13,446 nucleotides of DNA from Ophiosphaerella korrae (GCA_028456385.1 JALNQF010000818.1:1-13446), one strand, 5' to 3'. Shown: positions 1 to 9,720, numbered from the stretch's first letter. Made by a program: numbers and translations. The notes: generated by a model from the letters alone, not told the origin.

Positions 1-2
1 AG

Positions 3-800
3 CTTAAGTTATAGATCTTATAACTTAATCTCTTCTTTAAAGTAGACTAAGTTTAAGATAAAGATAGAGCTATACTTGTATTATCTTATATAAGAGGTAA
101 GGTAGAAAAATAAGTTATACTATACTTTAAGAAATACTTTAATAATAATAATAGCGACTATAATAAGATATTTAAAGAATAGATTAAGTTTAAAGATAAA
201 GTATAATAAGCCTTTCTACTAGTAAATAAGATAGTAGTAGTAGAGTGCGTAATATAGTAGCTATAATAAAACAAGGTAGTAGTAGACTATACTAATAAGT
301 TCTAAAGCTACGTAATATAAATAGAATAGAATAATAAGTTATTAATAAGGATATTTTAATAAGAACTTAAGAGTAATATTTAAGGTAAGCTAATACGTAG
401 TAGAGCTATAATTAAGACGTTAGAAAACTTAATAGAAGAAGTAATTTAAGTTAATAACTATATATACAAATATATAGTAAAAGCTAAGAATATAGGAGTA
501 CTATATATAGAAAGTAAGAAGTACTAACCTAAGTATAAGTAGCGACGCAAATATAAAAACAAGTAAGTTTAGGGTAGCTATAGATACTTTAAGCTAGACG
601 AGATATACGTTAATAATATAAACCTAGGAAAACTAGAATACTATTACTATAAGAACTCTAAGGGAGTAGAAAGCTAAAAATACTATAAGTATAGTAAAAT
701 AGAGTACCTAGTAAAGAATTACTAAGTAAAGAATAAGATTATATAATAAATTAATATACTTAAGTAGTAAGATAAAAATAGAGAGGAAGAATAGGAAGTA
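3..800 (+). pseudogene. gag: gag (capsid/nucleocapsid) of element 1, partial and RIP-degraded
   Basis: This is the 3' part of a retrotransposon gag frame, open at the left window edge. Between about 190 and 520 the translation keeps the character of a retrotransposon gag capsid: an acidic/basic helix-rich stretch, then a block around 285-360 matching the family pattern of a short 'Y-x-x-x-F-x-x-Y' helix followed by 'W/L-x-D' and 'L-x-x-x-F-R-x-G-L'. A basic linker (480-600) precedes the CCHC knuckle at 681-722. Stops fall at Gln/Trp-type codons only. The frame runs on without a shift into the protease, so gag and pol may originally have been one polyprotein; RIP stops prevent deciding this. 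No start codon is visible because the 5' end is missing. Confidence 0.75.
681..722 (+). other. gag CCHC zinc knuckle, all metal ligands mutated to Tyr
   Basis: Fourteen codons with the exact C-X2-C-X4-H-X4-C spacing. The ligand codons at 681, 690, 705 and 720 all read TAC/TAT (Tyr), as expected when TGC/TGT becomes TAC/TAT and CAC becomes TAC. The Gly positions at 693 and 702 read Ser and Glu, again single transitions. A second Tyr cluster just upstream (639-650) is in the same frame and may be the remnant of another Cys pair. The knuckle normally binds nucleic acid in the nucleocapsid; none of its zinc ligands survive here. Confidence 0.85.
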
Positions 801-1826
801 ATCTCTAGAAGAAGCTAAAAGAAGAGAGATTACAAGACTATAAACCTCTAGTAGTAAGATATAAGTAAAAGATATAACTACTATAGAATTACTATATAAT
901 TAATAAACTTTATAATAAATAATAAAGTAAAAGCTATAAAAATACTACTAAGAATATAAAGCTATATAAGAAAGTATTAGCTAAAGTAGAAATAAGCTAA
1001 GATAGATACTTTAGAATACCTTTAGCTATACTAAAGAAAGGTAAAGTATAGGCGTAAGATAATACTATATCTAGGAAGGTAAGTATATATAGCCTAAGAT
1101 AAGAATAAGAAAGAAAACTAAGAGCTTAAGACTTCTAAATATAAAATAGTACCTAGAATACTAGAGCTAAAGTAAGAAAATACTAAAGTATAAGATAAAT
1201 TTATAAAAGAAATCTAGAGATTAGTAGATAGCTACTACTTAGTAAAAGAATAGTAAGATAAAGAATACTAGATACATAAAGTAAAGTAAACTTAGTAATA
1301 TAAATTATTATATATAAATAATAATTAGGCGCTAATTATTATAGATCTAGTATTAATATAAGAACTATAATACTAGCTATACTTACGTAACTTAAACTAT
1401 CTACTACTATTATAGATAGGATATTACTATAATAACTACTTAACCTACTATTCTAATAAGATAGGATCTAGATATTTCTCTTATAAGAGATCTAGATATA
1501 AATATAAGATATAAATAATACCTATAGGATAAGTAAGAAGTAGAGTACTTTCTAGATATAACTAAAGAAAAAGTAAATACAAGTAAGATACTTGTAAACA
1601 ACTAATATATTAATCTAATCTAGTAAACCTATACGCTTAAGAAGTATAAATAATATAAAGAGATTAAGATACTCTAAAGATTTTAGTAAAGGATAAGTAA
1701 AGATTATAAAATTAAGTCTTTTTTAAGTAAATAGCTAATACTAGATATATATCTAGAAGCTATAATACTATTAACGCTAAAAGACTTATTAAACTCTTAG
1801 TAAAAATAAAAATAAAAGAAATAAAA

Positions 1827-2110
1827 GTATTAGTAGATTTAAAGTTATTTATAAACCTAATTATACCTAAAGTAGTAAAATAAGTAAGACTTAAGCTATA
1901 AGTAAAGAAGATACTATATCTAATCTATATTGTAAATAGATAACTAATACTAAGAAACTTAATAGTTAGTAATAAAGTAACTATAGAGATTATTATTTAA
2001 GGATATAGTATAAAGATTACTCTAGACGTATTAGTTTTAGCTAATAAAGATATTATACTAAGACTCTTATAGCTACAAGAGTTTAATCCTAGAGTTAATT
2101 AGAAAAACTA
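1827..2110 (+). other. aspartic protease (retropepsin-like) domain, element 1
   Basis: The reading 'V-L-V-D' at 1827-1838 followed by altered Ser-Gly-Ala positions and 'I-N-L-I' matches the start of a retropepsin fold, with the catalytic Asp codon GAT retained at 1836-1838. The Ser and Gly after it now read Leu and Lys. About 70 codons later (2050-2110) comes the flap-distal signature, hydrophobic residues then 'D-I-I-L-R-L-L-stop-L', corresponding to the family's 'D-x-I-L-G-M-x-W-L' with Trp turned into a stop. The protease would process the gag-pol polyprotein; the loss of Gly beside the catalytic Asp and the stops make it inactive. Confidence 0.7.
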
Positions 2111-2522
2111 GAACTTTTTATTTAACAACTATAAAGACGTACGTAGATCTAAGCCTATATATTAGTAGTATTTAATAGTAGATAAAAAGGTACTATATAA
2201 GATAGTAGCTTTAATAGTAACTTATTAAGAAAGAATAAGTAACTCTATAAGTACTAGTAAGGCGCTAAGCTAAGAAGTAAGAGTAGAGGAGTAATATATA
2301 ACTTCTAAGATCCTAGAATAATATAAGAGGTTTAGCTACTTATTTATAAAAGAGATAGATATACTAGTATTACCTAAGTACTAACTCTAGGACTACGCGA
2401 TTAAGTTATAGGAAGGAAAGGAGCTACTTTTTAGGCCTATTTACTAATTAATAGAGAGTAAATTAGTAATACTCTAAGAAAGACTAAATAGAGACCTAAA
2501 GAAAGGATATATACAAGAATCC

Positions 2523-2960
2523 TTATTATTAGTAGGATTTCTAATTCTCTTTATACTAAAGAAGAAGAGACTACTAAAGATATACGTAGACTACTAAAAA
2601 CTAAACAATATTATAGTAAAAGACTACTACCTACTACTAAATATAGATAAACTCTAAGATAAGCTAAGCTAAGCTAAGATTTTTATAAAGCTAGACCTAA
2701 AGAATAGATACTACTTAATAAAAATTAAAGTAAGTAAAGAGTAGAAGATAGTATTCTAAATACGCTATAGATATTATAAGTATATAGTAATACTCTTTAG
2801 ACTAATAAATATACTAGTAATGTTCTAAAGACTAATTAATAATATATTATAAGAATACTTAGATAAGTTTATTATAGCTTACTTAGATAATATACTAATA
2901 TATTCTAAAGAAGAAGGCGAGTATATAGAGTAAGTAATAATAGTACTATAGTACTTAGAC
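2523..2960 (+). other. reverse transcriptase domain, element 1
   Basis: The RT palm and fingers are clear. 'Y-V-D-Y-stop-K-L-N' at 2583-2606 corresponds to the conserved 'x-V-D-Y-R/Q-x-L-N' block. 'K-L-D-L-K' carries the first catalytic Asp at 2694-2696. The 'P-F-G-L-T-N-A-P-x-x-F-Q' block reads 'L-F-R-L-I-N-I-L-V-M-F-stop' (about 2790-2828). The Y-L-D-D box at 2880-2891 reads Y-L-D-N, so the second metal-binding Asp is lost. Distance from the first Asp to the box is 186 nt, identical in element 2. The enzyme would copy element RNA to cDNA inside virus-like particles; it is inactive here. Confidence 0.88.
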
Positions 2961-3299
2961 TAATACAACTTATAACTAAAGCTAGAGAAGTATAAATAGT
3001 ATAAGATAAAAGTAAAGTTTTTAGGATATATAATAAGTATTAATAAAGTTAAGATAAGCTAAGAAAAGATTAAAGTAGTAGAAGAATAGAAAGAACCTAA
3101 GATAGTTAAGGACGTATAATTATTCCTAGGATTTATTAACTTTAACTAACACTTTATAGAGAGATTTTTAAAGAAAGTACTACTACTTATAAAGCTTATA
3201 AAAAAAGATATAATATAAGAATAGAGAGTAGAGTAGAAATAAGCTTATAAAGAACTTAAGTAAGCTTATATTATACTACTAGTTTTAAAGTAATTTTAT

Positions 3300-3520
3300 A
3301 GTAACAAGACTCTAGTTATTAAGATAGATATATCTAATTTAGCTTATAGAGCGATAGCGCTATAAGAGTATAAAAAGAAATAGTATCTAATTATATACTA
3401 TTTAGGAAAGTTTATAAAGTAAGAAGAAAGATATAACGTATATAATAAAGAGCTACTTATAATAGTTAATACGCTTAAATATTAGAGAGTATATACTAAA
3501 AGTGTAATAGAAGTAATTAT
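3300..3520 (+). other. RNase H domain, element 1
   Basis: The Ty3/Gypsy RNase H opens with 'K-I-D-I-S-N-L-A' at 3321-3344, where the family has 'x-x-D-A-S-D-x-A'; the first catalytic Asp is retained at 3327 and the Asp after Ser has become Asn. It continues through a 'Y-Y-x-x-K-F' segment, in place of the usual 'Y-x-S-R-K', and 'E-E-R-Y-N-V-Y-N-K-E-L-L' (about 3421-3454), in which the conserved Glu is kept. The domain lies 633 nt after the RT Asp, the same distance as in element 2. It would remove the RNA strand during cDNA synthesis. Confidence 0.83.
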
Positions 3521-3842
3521 TAAGATAGATTACAAGAACCTAATATACTTTATAATAAGTAAGAAGTTAAAGGATAAGTAGATATAATAGTTAGAACTAC
3601 TAAGATAGTATAAATTCAAGATCTAGTACGTACTAAGTAAGGAAAATAGCTAAGTAGACGCGCTTAGCTAAAGATATAATATTATAGGAAAGAGACAAGT
3701 AGTAGAAGAAGCTATACTCTAAGATAATAGATAAAGATACCTAGTACTAAATACACGACTAGTAGAAGAGTAAGAAATTAATAACTTAGTTAAGATTATA
3801 AATAAGGTTCTAGAAGAATTATAAGAAGTAATTATATAATAA

Positions 3843-4480
3843 TACTATAATAACCTAGTATATAAGTACTTAGAGATTATATAAACTATAGAACTAATCT
3901 AGAAGAACTATAGATTTAGTAAAATAAAGGAGAAAGTAACGTAGTTTATTAAAGAATATATAAATTACTAGAAAAATAAGTATAAGATATATACACTTTA
4001 TAGAGAAATATAAGCAATTAAGATACTAGAAGAACTATAGATAGACGTTATAATAGATTTTATTATAAGACTACTAATATTAAAAGACCTAGTAATAAGA
4101 ATAAGATATAATATAATAATAGTAATTATAGACTAATTTATAAAATACGCTAAGATAAAGAAATTCTAAAGTAACTATATAGTAGATTAGCTAGGATACG
4201 TACTACTAGACGTACTAATATAAAGATATAAGATACTAAAAAGTATTATTAGTAATAGAGATAAGCTTTTTACGTTAAATTACTAGATAACACTACTTAT
4301 AGTAATAGAGATAAAAAGAAAGCTATTAATAGCCTATTATCTATAGATAGATAGATAGATAGAATAGACTAATAGGATATTAAAGATATACCTAAGGATT
4401 TATAGTAATTAGAAGTAAAACAATTAGGTATTACTATTACTTATAGTATAATTAGTATACAATAACAAGTACTTAGAAGT
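3843..4480 (+). other. integrase (HHCC finger plus DDE core), element 1
   Basis: The N-terminal zinc finger is present with all ligands as Tyr: His-type positions near 3846 and 3867, and a C-X2-C pair at 3957 and 3966 within 'E-Y-I-N-Y-stop-K-N-K'. The DDE core follows: first Asp at 4056 in 'I-D-F-I', second Asp position at 4254 changed to Asn (in 'S-N-R-D-K-L-F-T'), and Glu at 4362 retained in the segment that ends 'E-stop-T-N-R-I-L'. After the core, 'N-N-stop-V-L-L-L-x-x-V' and 'L-V-Y-N' (about 4420-4460) match the usual 'W-x-x-x-L-P-x-x-x-x-x-Y-N' region. The enzyme would insert cDNA into the genome; loss of the second Asp makes it inactive. Confidence 0.86.
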
Positions 4481-4959
4481 AATAAGTAAAACACTATATT
4501 TTGTAAACTATAGGATATACCCTAATTTATTTAAGAGAATACTACTAGGACCTAAAATAGAAGTAGTATTAGTTAGAGTAGAAGATATATAAGAACTCTA
4601 TAATAAGATAAGATAAAAACTAAAAGAAGCTTAGAAATAAAGTATTTTATATATTAATTAAAAATAAAAAATAGTACTTTAGCTAAAAGAAAGAGATAAA
4701 GCGTATCTTTATATAAAGAATCTATAAACAAAGTAACCTAGTAAAGGACTAGATTATATTAAGGTTAGACTATTTTTAGTTAAAGAAGATAATAAGCTAG
4801 TAATAAAAATACTAGAACTACCTAAAGATACTAAGGTACACCCTAAGTTCTATATAAGCCTACTAGAACTAGCTAAGCTAAAAATACTAGTATAGCGATA
4901 ATTCTAATATTAGAAAGAAGAAGATAATAAGTTTAAAGTTAAAGACCTATAAAGATATT

Positions 4960-5110
4960 AAGAAATAGGACGTAACGCCTTCTAAAGTATATAGTTTCTC
5001 TAAGAGTAGCTAGTAAAATAGAAAGGCTACCTAGTAAGTAAAAATATATAGGAACTTAAAGCTAATCTATAGAATTATTAGTAGATACTTAAGAAAGTAA
5101 GAAGTAAGTA
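4960..5110 (+). other. chromodomain at pol C-terminus, element 1
   Basis: In frame with the integrase, codons 5004-5066 read 'E-stop-L-V-K-stop-K-G-Y-L-V-S-K-N-I-stop-E-L', the unmistakable chromodomain core 'E-Y-L-V-K-W-K-G-Y' followed by '(S/D)-x-x-x-W-E'. Both Trp codons (5019 and the one near 5049) are now TAG, which is TGG changed once. An 'N-L' plus a Tyr/stop-rich tail follows, matching the end of the fold. In chromoviruses this domain targets integration to heterochromatin through histone H3 methyl-lysine binding, which fits the element lying in a silent block. Confidence 0.85.
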
Positions 5111-5208
5111 TAATATACTAAGATATATAAGATATATAAAGCTATAGCTAAGATATAATAGATATATTAGTAGAAAAAAGTTCTATAATAAACCTAACTA
5201 TATAGAAC

Positions 5209-5818
5209 TTATAAAGCGCCTTTAGTTATAATAAAATTATCTAATAAGCTAATAGTAGACTAGATAGTAAAAGAAGAGGCAACATTAATAGTAGTAGTAG
5301 AATAGTTAAGAACTTACGCTAAGACCTTATTACTTTCTTACTCTAACTCTAACGCTAGGCACAAGGCCTTATAGTAAGTACGCTCTTTAGTAGATTTTAA
5401 TATTTTCTTATTATATAGTAAATAAGTAATAATAATAGTAAGAAGTTTTTTATTATTATTAACCTTTTTATAAAACTTTTTATAAGTTTAATTAAGAGAC
5501 TCCTAAGTTATACTAATATAGGGACGCCTTATATAAGTATACTTAGTATACTTTAGAGTAGAATCTAGTATAATAAAATAAAGAATACCTAAAAGAGAAT
5601 AATATAGATAAAGTATTTTAGAAATATAGTTTATAGTAAAGATTTCTAATAAAAGATAAAGTCTATAAGACTATAAGAGAGGTAATATTATAGTAGGATA
5701 GTTTTTAACTAGAAAGTAGAGTAAACTACTTATAAGCTAAACCTAGCTAATAGAGGCCTAGGCCTAAAGATAGACCTAGCGTAAGAAAAAGAGATAGTAT
5801 TATAATACTAAGTAGTAA
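5209..5818 (-). pseudogene. unassigned minus-strand ORF converging on pol 1, RIP-degraded
   Basis: Reading the minus strand from about 5818 down to the TAA at 5209-5211 gives roughly 200 codons in one frame whose only interruptions are TAA/TAG, the same Gln/Trp pattern as in the retroelement genes. It keeps protein-like composition. A block near 5500-5580 reads 'Y-T-Y-I-R-R-P-Y-I-S-I-T'. A Lys/Glu/Leu-rich, probably helical segment near 5320-5510 includes 'Y-Y-K-A-L-C-L-A-L-E-L-E', and a Ser/Thr-rich tail follows. I do not recognise the family; helix-rich C-terminal ends of this type occur in hypothetical proteins of fungal repeats, but that is a loose impression. The start is unknown because ATG codons are erased. 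It overlaps the end of pol 1 tail to tail. The long frame could be chance, though its composition argues against that. Confidence 0.45.
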
Positions 5819-5885
5819 GTAAGCTATTATATTGCACGTAATTAGGCTAAGTAATATAGCGTAGTAGAATACGTAACTATTTAGT

Positions 5886-5983
5886 AGTAAACGCTCTAGA
5901 GTAAACACTCTAGAGTAAACGCTCTAGAATAAGCGCTCTAGAGTAAACGCTCTAGAGTAAGCGCTTAGGAATAAACGCTAGAT
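5886..5983. repeat. 14-bp tandem repeat, seven units
   Basis: Seven head-to-tail 14-bp units begin at 5886, 5900, 5914, 5928, 5942, 5956 and 5970. The first unit reads AGTAAACGCTCTAG. The first five differ only at one or two bases; the last two are more diverged (a TTAGG end in unit 6, a TAGAT end in unit 7). Each junction between good units creates the palindrome CTCTAGAG. Variation is mainly A/G in 'AAACGC' versus 'AAGCGC' and one CGC changed to CAC, so the array has gained some RIP-like transitions. It sits just upstream of the gag frame of element 2, where an LTR or leader would be expected. Confidence 0.9.
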
Positions 5984-6876
5984 AGTAAGTATATAGGAAC
6001 GTTAATAGACCTTTATAGACTATTGTATTTAATTTCTTCTTTACTTCTTATCTTAATAGAGTATTATAACTAATACTTTAATTAGATTCTTATCTACCTA
6101 TTAATACTTATATACCTTATAATACTCTAATAAGAGCTAACTATTAATTAAGCTAAGTAACTAACTTGTTTATTAACCTCGCCTATATTATAGAAGCTAC
6201 TTACTCTTATTACCCTTACTAGTTCTATAGTCTTAATATAAAGATACTTATACTTAAGAAATTTAATAGAATAAGAGAAAAACTAAGATCTTTTATAGCT
6301 TTAGTATAACTCTAGATAGATATATAAGTACTATACTTTAATATAGAAGAAAAGAAGGTAATATATATTAGAATATACTTTAAAGAAAATATAATAAGAT
6401 AGTTTAAACTTTACTAGATAGATTATATAATATATACTCTAATAACCTAGAAAGATAAAACTAGAGCTATCTTTAGAAGTTATAAATACTTTACTAGATA
6501 AATAAGAGTAGTATTTAAAGATATAGATATTACCTAATAAGCTAAAGAAAGGCTAGAAAAGCTTATATAAAACAAGAGTATTCTAGAATATATATTATAG
6601 TTTAAATAACTATTATAAAATATATAATAGAATAAGTTAGCTTTAATATTATAATTTAAATAAAGACTAAACTTAAAAATCTAATATAAAATAATCTATA
6701 TAAAAAAACTATAAATACTAGAAGCTCTAAAGTAATAGGTAATATAGATTAATAATAATTTATAAGAATAGAAAAAGAATAAGTATAGAAGTTATACTTA
6801 GAACTATAATAAGAGAGACCCTATAGTTATTAATACTAATAAAGATAGAAAGAAAAAGAAGAATAAAGACTTTACG

Positions 6877-6918
6877 TACTTTAACTATAGTAAGCTAGGC
6901 TACTACGTAAAGAACTAC
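6877..6918 (+). other. gag CCHC zinc knuckle 1 of element 2
   Basis: Fourteen codons in exact C-X2-C-X4-H-X4-C spacing: Tyr codons replace Cys at 6877, 6886 and 6916 and His at 6901. The Gly at 6898 is preserved, while the first Gly position (6889) has become Ser. The replacement pattern is TGC/TGT to TAC/TAT and CAC to TAC. Confidence 0.85.
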
Positions 6919-6945
6919 TAATTAAAGTTAAAAAAAGATATAGTA

Positions 6946-6987
6946 TATTATAAATATAGGAAACTAAGATACTTTATAAAAGACTAT
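6946..6987 (+). other. gag CCHC zinc knuckle 2 of element 2
   Basis: A second knuckle lies in frame, 69 nt after the first: Tyr replaces Cys at 6946, 6955 and 6985 and His at 6970. Gly positions at 6958 and 6967 now read Arg, a G-to-A change. A Lys/Asp-rich basic tail follows ('K-G-K-D-F-K-K-D-K'). In element 1 only one complete knuckle is clear. Confidence 0.83.
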
Positions 6988-8184
6988 AAAGGAAAGGACT
7001 TTAAAAAAGATAAAGAAAACTAGTAAAAAATAACTAAAGGTAGAAAAGAAGTACTAAAAGTATAAGCTAAACCTTAGAAGAAAGTAGCTAGAAGTAAAGA
7101 AGTATAGTATATAATACTCTATTAGACCTTTTATTATAATAATAACTACTATATATATCTTTTTAGTAAATAAAGAATAGGATATTTCTTATAGAAGTAT
7201 AGAGTAGCTATAATAAAAGAAAGTAGAATAAAAGCGTAGCTAGAAGAGATAGTATACGTAATAAACCTACTAGTAGAAGATCTAGAAAGAGAAGAGCTCT
7301 TAGTACTATTAATCTAGGCTAATAGACTAGTACTAGATAAAGAAACTACTACTATTTCTTTTAAAGAACTATAAGAAAATAAGAAATAAGTTAATATAAG
7401 AGATATAGAGTATACCTAGTTAAATATATATAGCTATAATAGCTATATAACAATAGATATAGTAGAATAAAATACTAATTAGAAATTTATTTAGAAATAC
7501 TTACTAGTTATAAGTATAGAGGAAGCGTATAATAACTAGAAAGAACGTAATCTTAGAGTAATAAAGTTTATAATATTCTAATAATAGATAGAATAATATA
7601 TAGTTATAGTAAAAAGAATACTTATATAGAGAGAGTAGTAGTATCTTATAAGAAAAACGTAATAGATTAATAAAGCCTATATACTATAAGTACTAGTAAC
7701 GTACTATATCTTAGTAATAAAAAGACCTAGTAAAGATAAATACTAGGAAGGAGATAATAAAAGAATAGATCTAGAATATCTAGTATATCTAGAAATTGTA
7801 TAAGTATTATATTTAAATATATACTACTACTTATATAGAGAAAAGAAAGTATAAAACTAGGTATAGCTAAAAAGAGGATAAGACTATATAAGGGTAATCC
7901 TAAAGAAAGAAATTAAATATTAGAAAATAATTTAGATCTTTAACAAAGAATATATATTAATTAGACTAAGACCTAAGCTATCTAAAGAATATATTAAAGA
8001 AATATAGCTATAGTATAAGTATATATTTAATAAATATCTAAAATACAAGAACTATAAGTGTAAAACAAGATAATAGCTTTAGAAGAATAGATAGTTTAAA
8101 GAAAGACCTAAGTAAGAAAAACTATAAGGTATAAAAGGCCTATATATTATAAAAATAGGTATATACTAAAGAAAAGAAGTATAA

Positions 8185-8500
8185 ATTATATTTAATAGTA
8201 GAGCTATAAGGAACTTTATATATAAGAAGTTTATAGAAATATAAAGAATATAATATATAATAAGGAAATACCTTTAATAGTTAAGTATAATTAAAAGAAA
8301 ACTATTCTAAGAACTTATTAGGTTTAAAATAGTACCTTTAATATTAAGGTTAGAAGGATTAGAAATTAAAAATATAGTTATAGATATAACAACAATTAAT
8401 AACAAATAAGACGTAATATTAGGAATACTATAGTGATAACTAGCTAACCTAAGGATTAATTAGAGAATAGAGAAAATTAGCTACTCTAAGAAAGATATAT
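8185..8500 (+). other. aspartic protease domain, element 2
   Basis: The retropepsin motif reads 'I-F-N-S-R-A' at 8188-8205, where the family has hydrophobic residues followed by D-S-G-A. Two single G-to-A changes altered the catalytic Asp (8194) to Asn and Gly (8200) to Arg. At about 8410-8480 the C-terminal signature 'D-V-I-L-G-I-L-stop' is present, the usual 'D-x-I-L-G-M-x-W', followed by 'L-A-N-L-R-I-N-stop' with a Trp stop. The enzyme would be inactive through the catalytic Asp change alone. Confidence 0.82.
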
Positions 8501-8754
8501 TAAAAGCTAATATAGCTATATACAAAGGATAGTTCTTAGAAGAATATAAGAAATAGGAGAAATAACTTACTAAACTAGATAATTACTTTCTAGAATACTA
8601 ACTATAGGATTTAGTAATAGAGCTAGAAGAAAAGAAGAATATAGGATAGAGCCTAGTATATAGAAAAATAGAAGAAGAATCTAAAATTAAACAAGTATTT
8701 ATATAGAATATAGTTAAGAAAGTATAGATATAAGAATCTAAATCTTTAGTAGTA

Positions 8755-9180
8755 TATAGACCTATATTTATAGACAAGAAAAGAATAGATAAAAAATAAC
8801 TTTGTATAGACTTTAGAAAGATAAACGTAATTATAAGTAAGAACTAATACCTTTTACTATAAATTAATAAGATATAAGATAAGCTATAGAAAGTATAAAT
8901 CTTTATAAAACTAGATATCTAGAACGTATACTACTAGATTAGAATAAGAAAAGGAGATAAATAGAAAACTATATTTAGAACGTAATATAAACTATATAAA
9001 TATTTAGTTATACTATTTAGACTTATAAACGCACTAGTAGTATTCTAAGAAAGGATTAATATAGTACTAAGAGAGTACTTAGATATATTTATATTTATAT
9101 ACTTCGATAATATCTTTATATTCTTAGAAATAAAAGAAGAATATATATAGTACGTATACAAAGTACTAGAAAATCTAGTA
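8755..9180 (+). other. reverse transcriptase domain, element 2
   Basis: 'L-C-I-D-F-R-K-I-N' at 8800-8826 matches the conserved 'x-x-V-D-Y/F-R-x-L-N' block; its Cys codon TGT is one of the few surviving TpG sites. The first catalytic Asp is at 8914 in 'K-L-D-I'. 'L-F-R-L-I-N-A-L-V-V-F-stop' (about 9010-9045) is the altered 'P-F-G-L-T-N-A-P-x-x-F-Q'. The catalytic box at 9100-9111 reads Y-F-D-N, losing the second Asp. Spacing between the two catalytic sites is 186 nt, the same as in element 1. Confidence 0.88.
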
Positions 9181-9534
9181 GAAAATAAACTATTTTTTAA
9201 AATAAGAAAATATAAATTCTATATAAAAGAAATAGATTTCCTTAGATTTATTATTAAACTAGGAAAAATTAGGATTAACTTAAACAAGATTAAAGTAATC
9301 TAAGAATAGCTAATACCTAGAAACTTACAAAAAGTATAATTATTTTATAGACTAGTAAACTTTTATAAAAAGCTAATAGTTAATTAGTTAGAACTAATAG
9401 AACTACTAATAAACTTTATAAAGAAAGATATACTATTTAAGTAGACTAAAGAATATAAGGAAGTATTTAACTAAATTAATTAAAGATTTATAGAAAACCT
9501 AGTTATAAGGATATATAACTTAGACCTACTAGTA

Positions 9535-9720
9535 ATAGTAAAAATAGACGTATCTAATTTAGTCTACAAGATAGTACTAATACAAGAAGACTAAGATATA
9601 AAATAAAAATACTTAGTTAAATATTTCTCTAGAAAGATAAAGCTAGTAGAGCTTAACTACCTAATCTATAATAAAGAAATACTAGTAATCTATAAAGTAT
9701 TTAAGTAATAAAGAGTATAC
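9535..9720 (+). other. RNase H domain, element 2
   Basis: 'K-I-D-V-S-N-L-V-Y' at 9541-9567 contains the first catalytic Asp (9547). It is followed by 'Y-L-V-K-Y-F-S-R-K' and 'E-L-N-Y-L-I-Y-N-K-E-I-L' (about 9610-9690), in which Ser-Arg-Lys and the conserved Glu are well preserved. This domain has suffered fewer stops than its counterpart in element 1. It lies 633 nt after the RT Asp. Confidence 0.85.

Larger units (their letters stand above)
801..5234 (+). pseudogene. pol: pol polyprotein of element 1, RIP-degraded
   Basis: This frame carries protease, RT, RNase H, integrase and chromodomain in chromovirus order, continuous with gag. The stretch from about 801 to 1800 is in the same frame and looks coding (for example 1380-1500 is open apart from one TAG), but I recognise no domain there; it is probably a linker before the protease. 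Interrupting stops are TAA/TAG at Gln/Trp positions. Catalytic losses include the second Asp of the RT Y-L-D-D box (now Asn, 2889) and the second integrase Asp (now Asn, 4254). The frame ends at one of the close stops at 5223, 5229 or 5232; which one is original is unclear. Its tail overlaps the end of a minus-strand ORF by roughly 15-25 bp. Confidence 0.85.
1..5235 (+). mobile_element. Ty3/Gypsy chromovirus element 1, RIP-inactivated, 5' truncated by window edge
   Basis: A retrotransposon on the + strand with the order gag (CCHC knuckle), protease, reverse transcriptase, RNase H, integrase, chromodomain. That order and the C-terminal chromodomain identify a Ty3/Gypsy chromovirus. All landmarks lie in a single frame with codons starting at positions divisible by 3: knuckle 681, protease Asp 1836, RT Asp 2694, RNase H Asp 3327, integrase CxxC 3957, chromodomain Trp 5019. 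There is therefore no net frameshift over 4.3 kb. Dozens of TAA/TAG codons interrupt it. The start lies left of the window and I could not identify a 3' LTR after it. It cannot make functional protein and would depend on related intact copies for mobility. Confidence 0.88.
6001..7020 (+). pseudogene. gag: gag of element 2, RIP-degraded
   Basis: The frame can be followed from about 6001, with the first clearly protein-like stretch at 6181. Capsid-like sequence begins at 6256 ('K-K-F-N-R-I-R-E-K-L-R-S-F-I'). Around 6330-6420 it continues with the aromatic-rich block typical of retrotransposon gag capsid, including 'E-E-K-K-V-I-Y-I-R' and a Trp-type stop followed by 'F-K'. A segment near 6570-6680 matches the 'Y-x-x-x-F-K-Q' and 'F-x-x-G-L' pattern. 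A Lys-rich linker leads to two CCHC knuckles (6877-6918, 6946-6987). All stops are TAA/TAG at Gln/Trp-type positions. The true start cannot be placed because no ATG survives; it may lie anywhere from about 6001 to 6180. Confidence 0.75.

Noticed and set aside
2661..2678. AAGCT pentanucleotide repeat
   Set aside because: It is only three and a half units, sits in frame in RT just before the first catalytic Asp, and is explained by coding sequence.
2820..2822. ATG as a gene start
   Set aside because: It falls inside the conserved RT block before Y-L-D-D and is followed by a stop within two codons in that frame.
4343..4362. GATA microsatellite
   Set aside because: It lies in frame within the integrase motif before the catalytic Glu; it is produced by RIP of the conserved Gln/Thr/Asp/Gly codons there, and a shorter version occurs at the same site in element 2 (about 10658-10670).
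5886..5983. CRISPR array
   Set aside because: The units are 14 bp head-to-tail with no spacers, in a fungal retrotransposon context.
5994..6025. Match of GAACGTTAATA here with 12377-12387 as an LTR pair
   Set aside because: The match is about 11 bases and is not sustained beyond; in such low-complexity DNA this is expected by chance.
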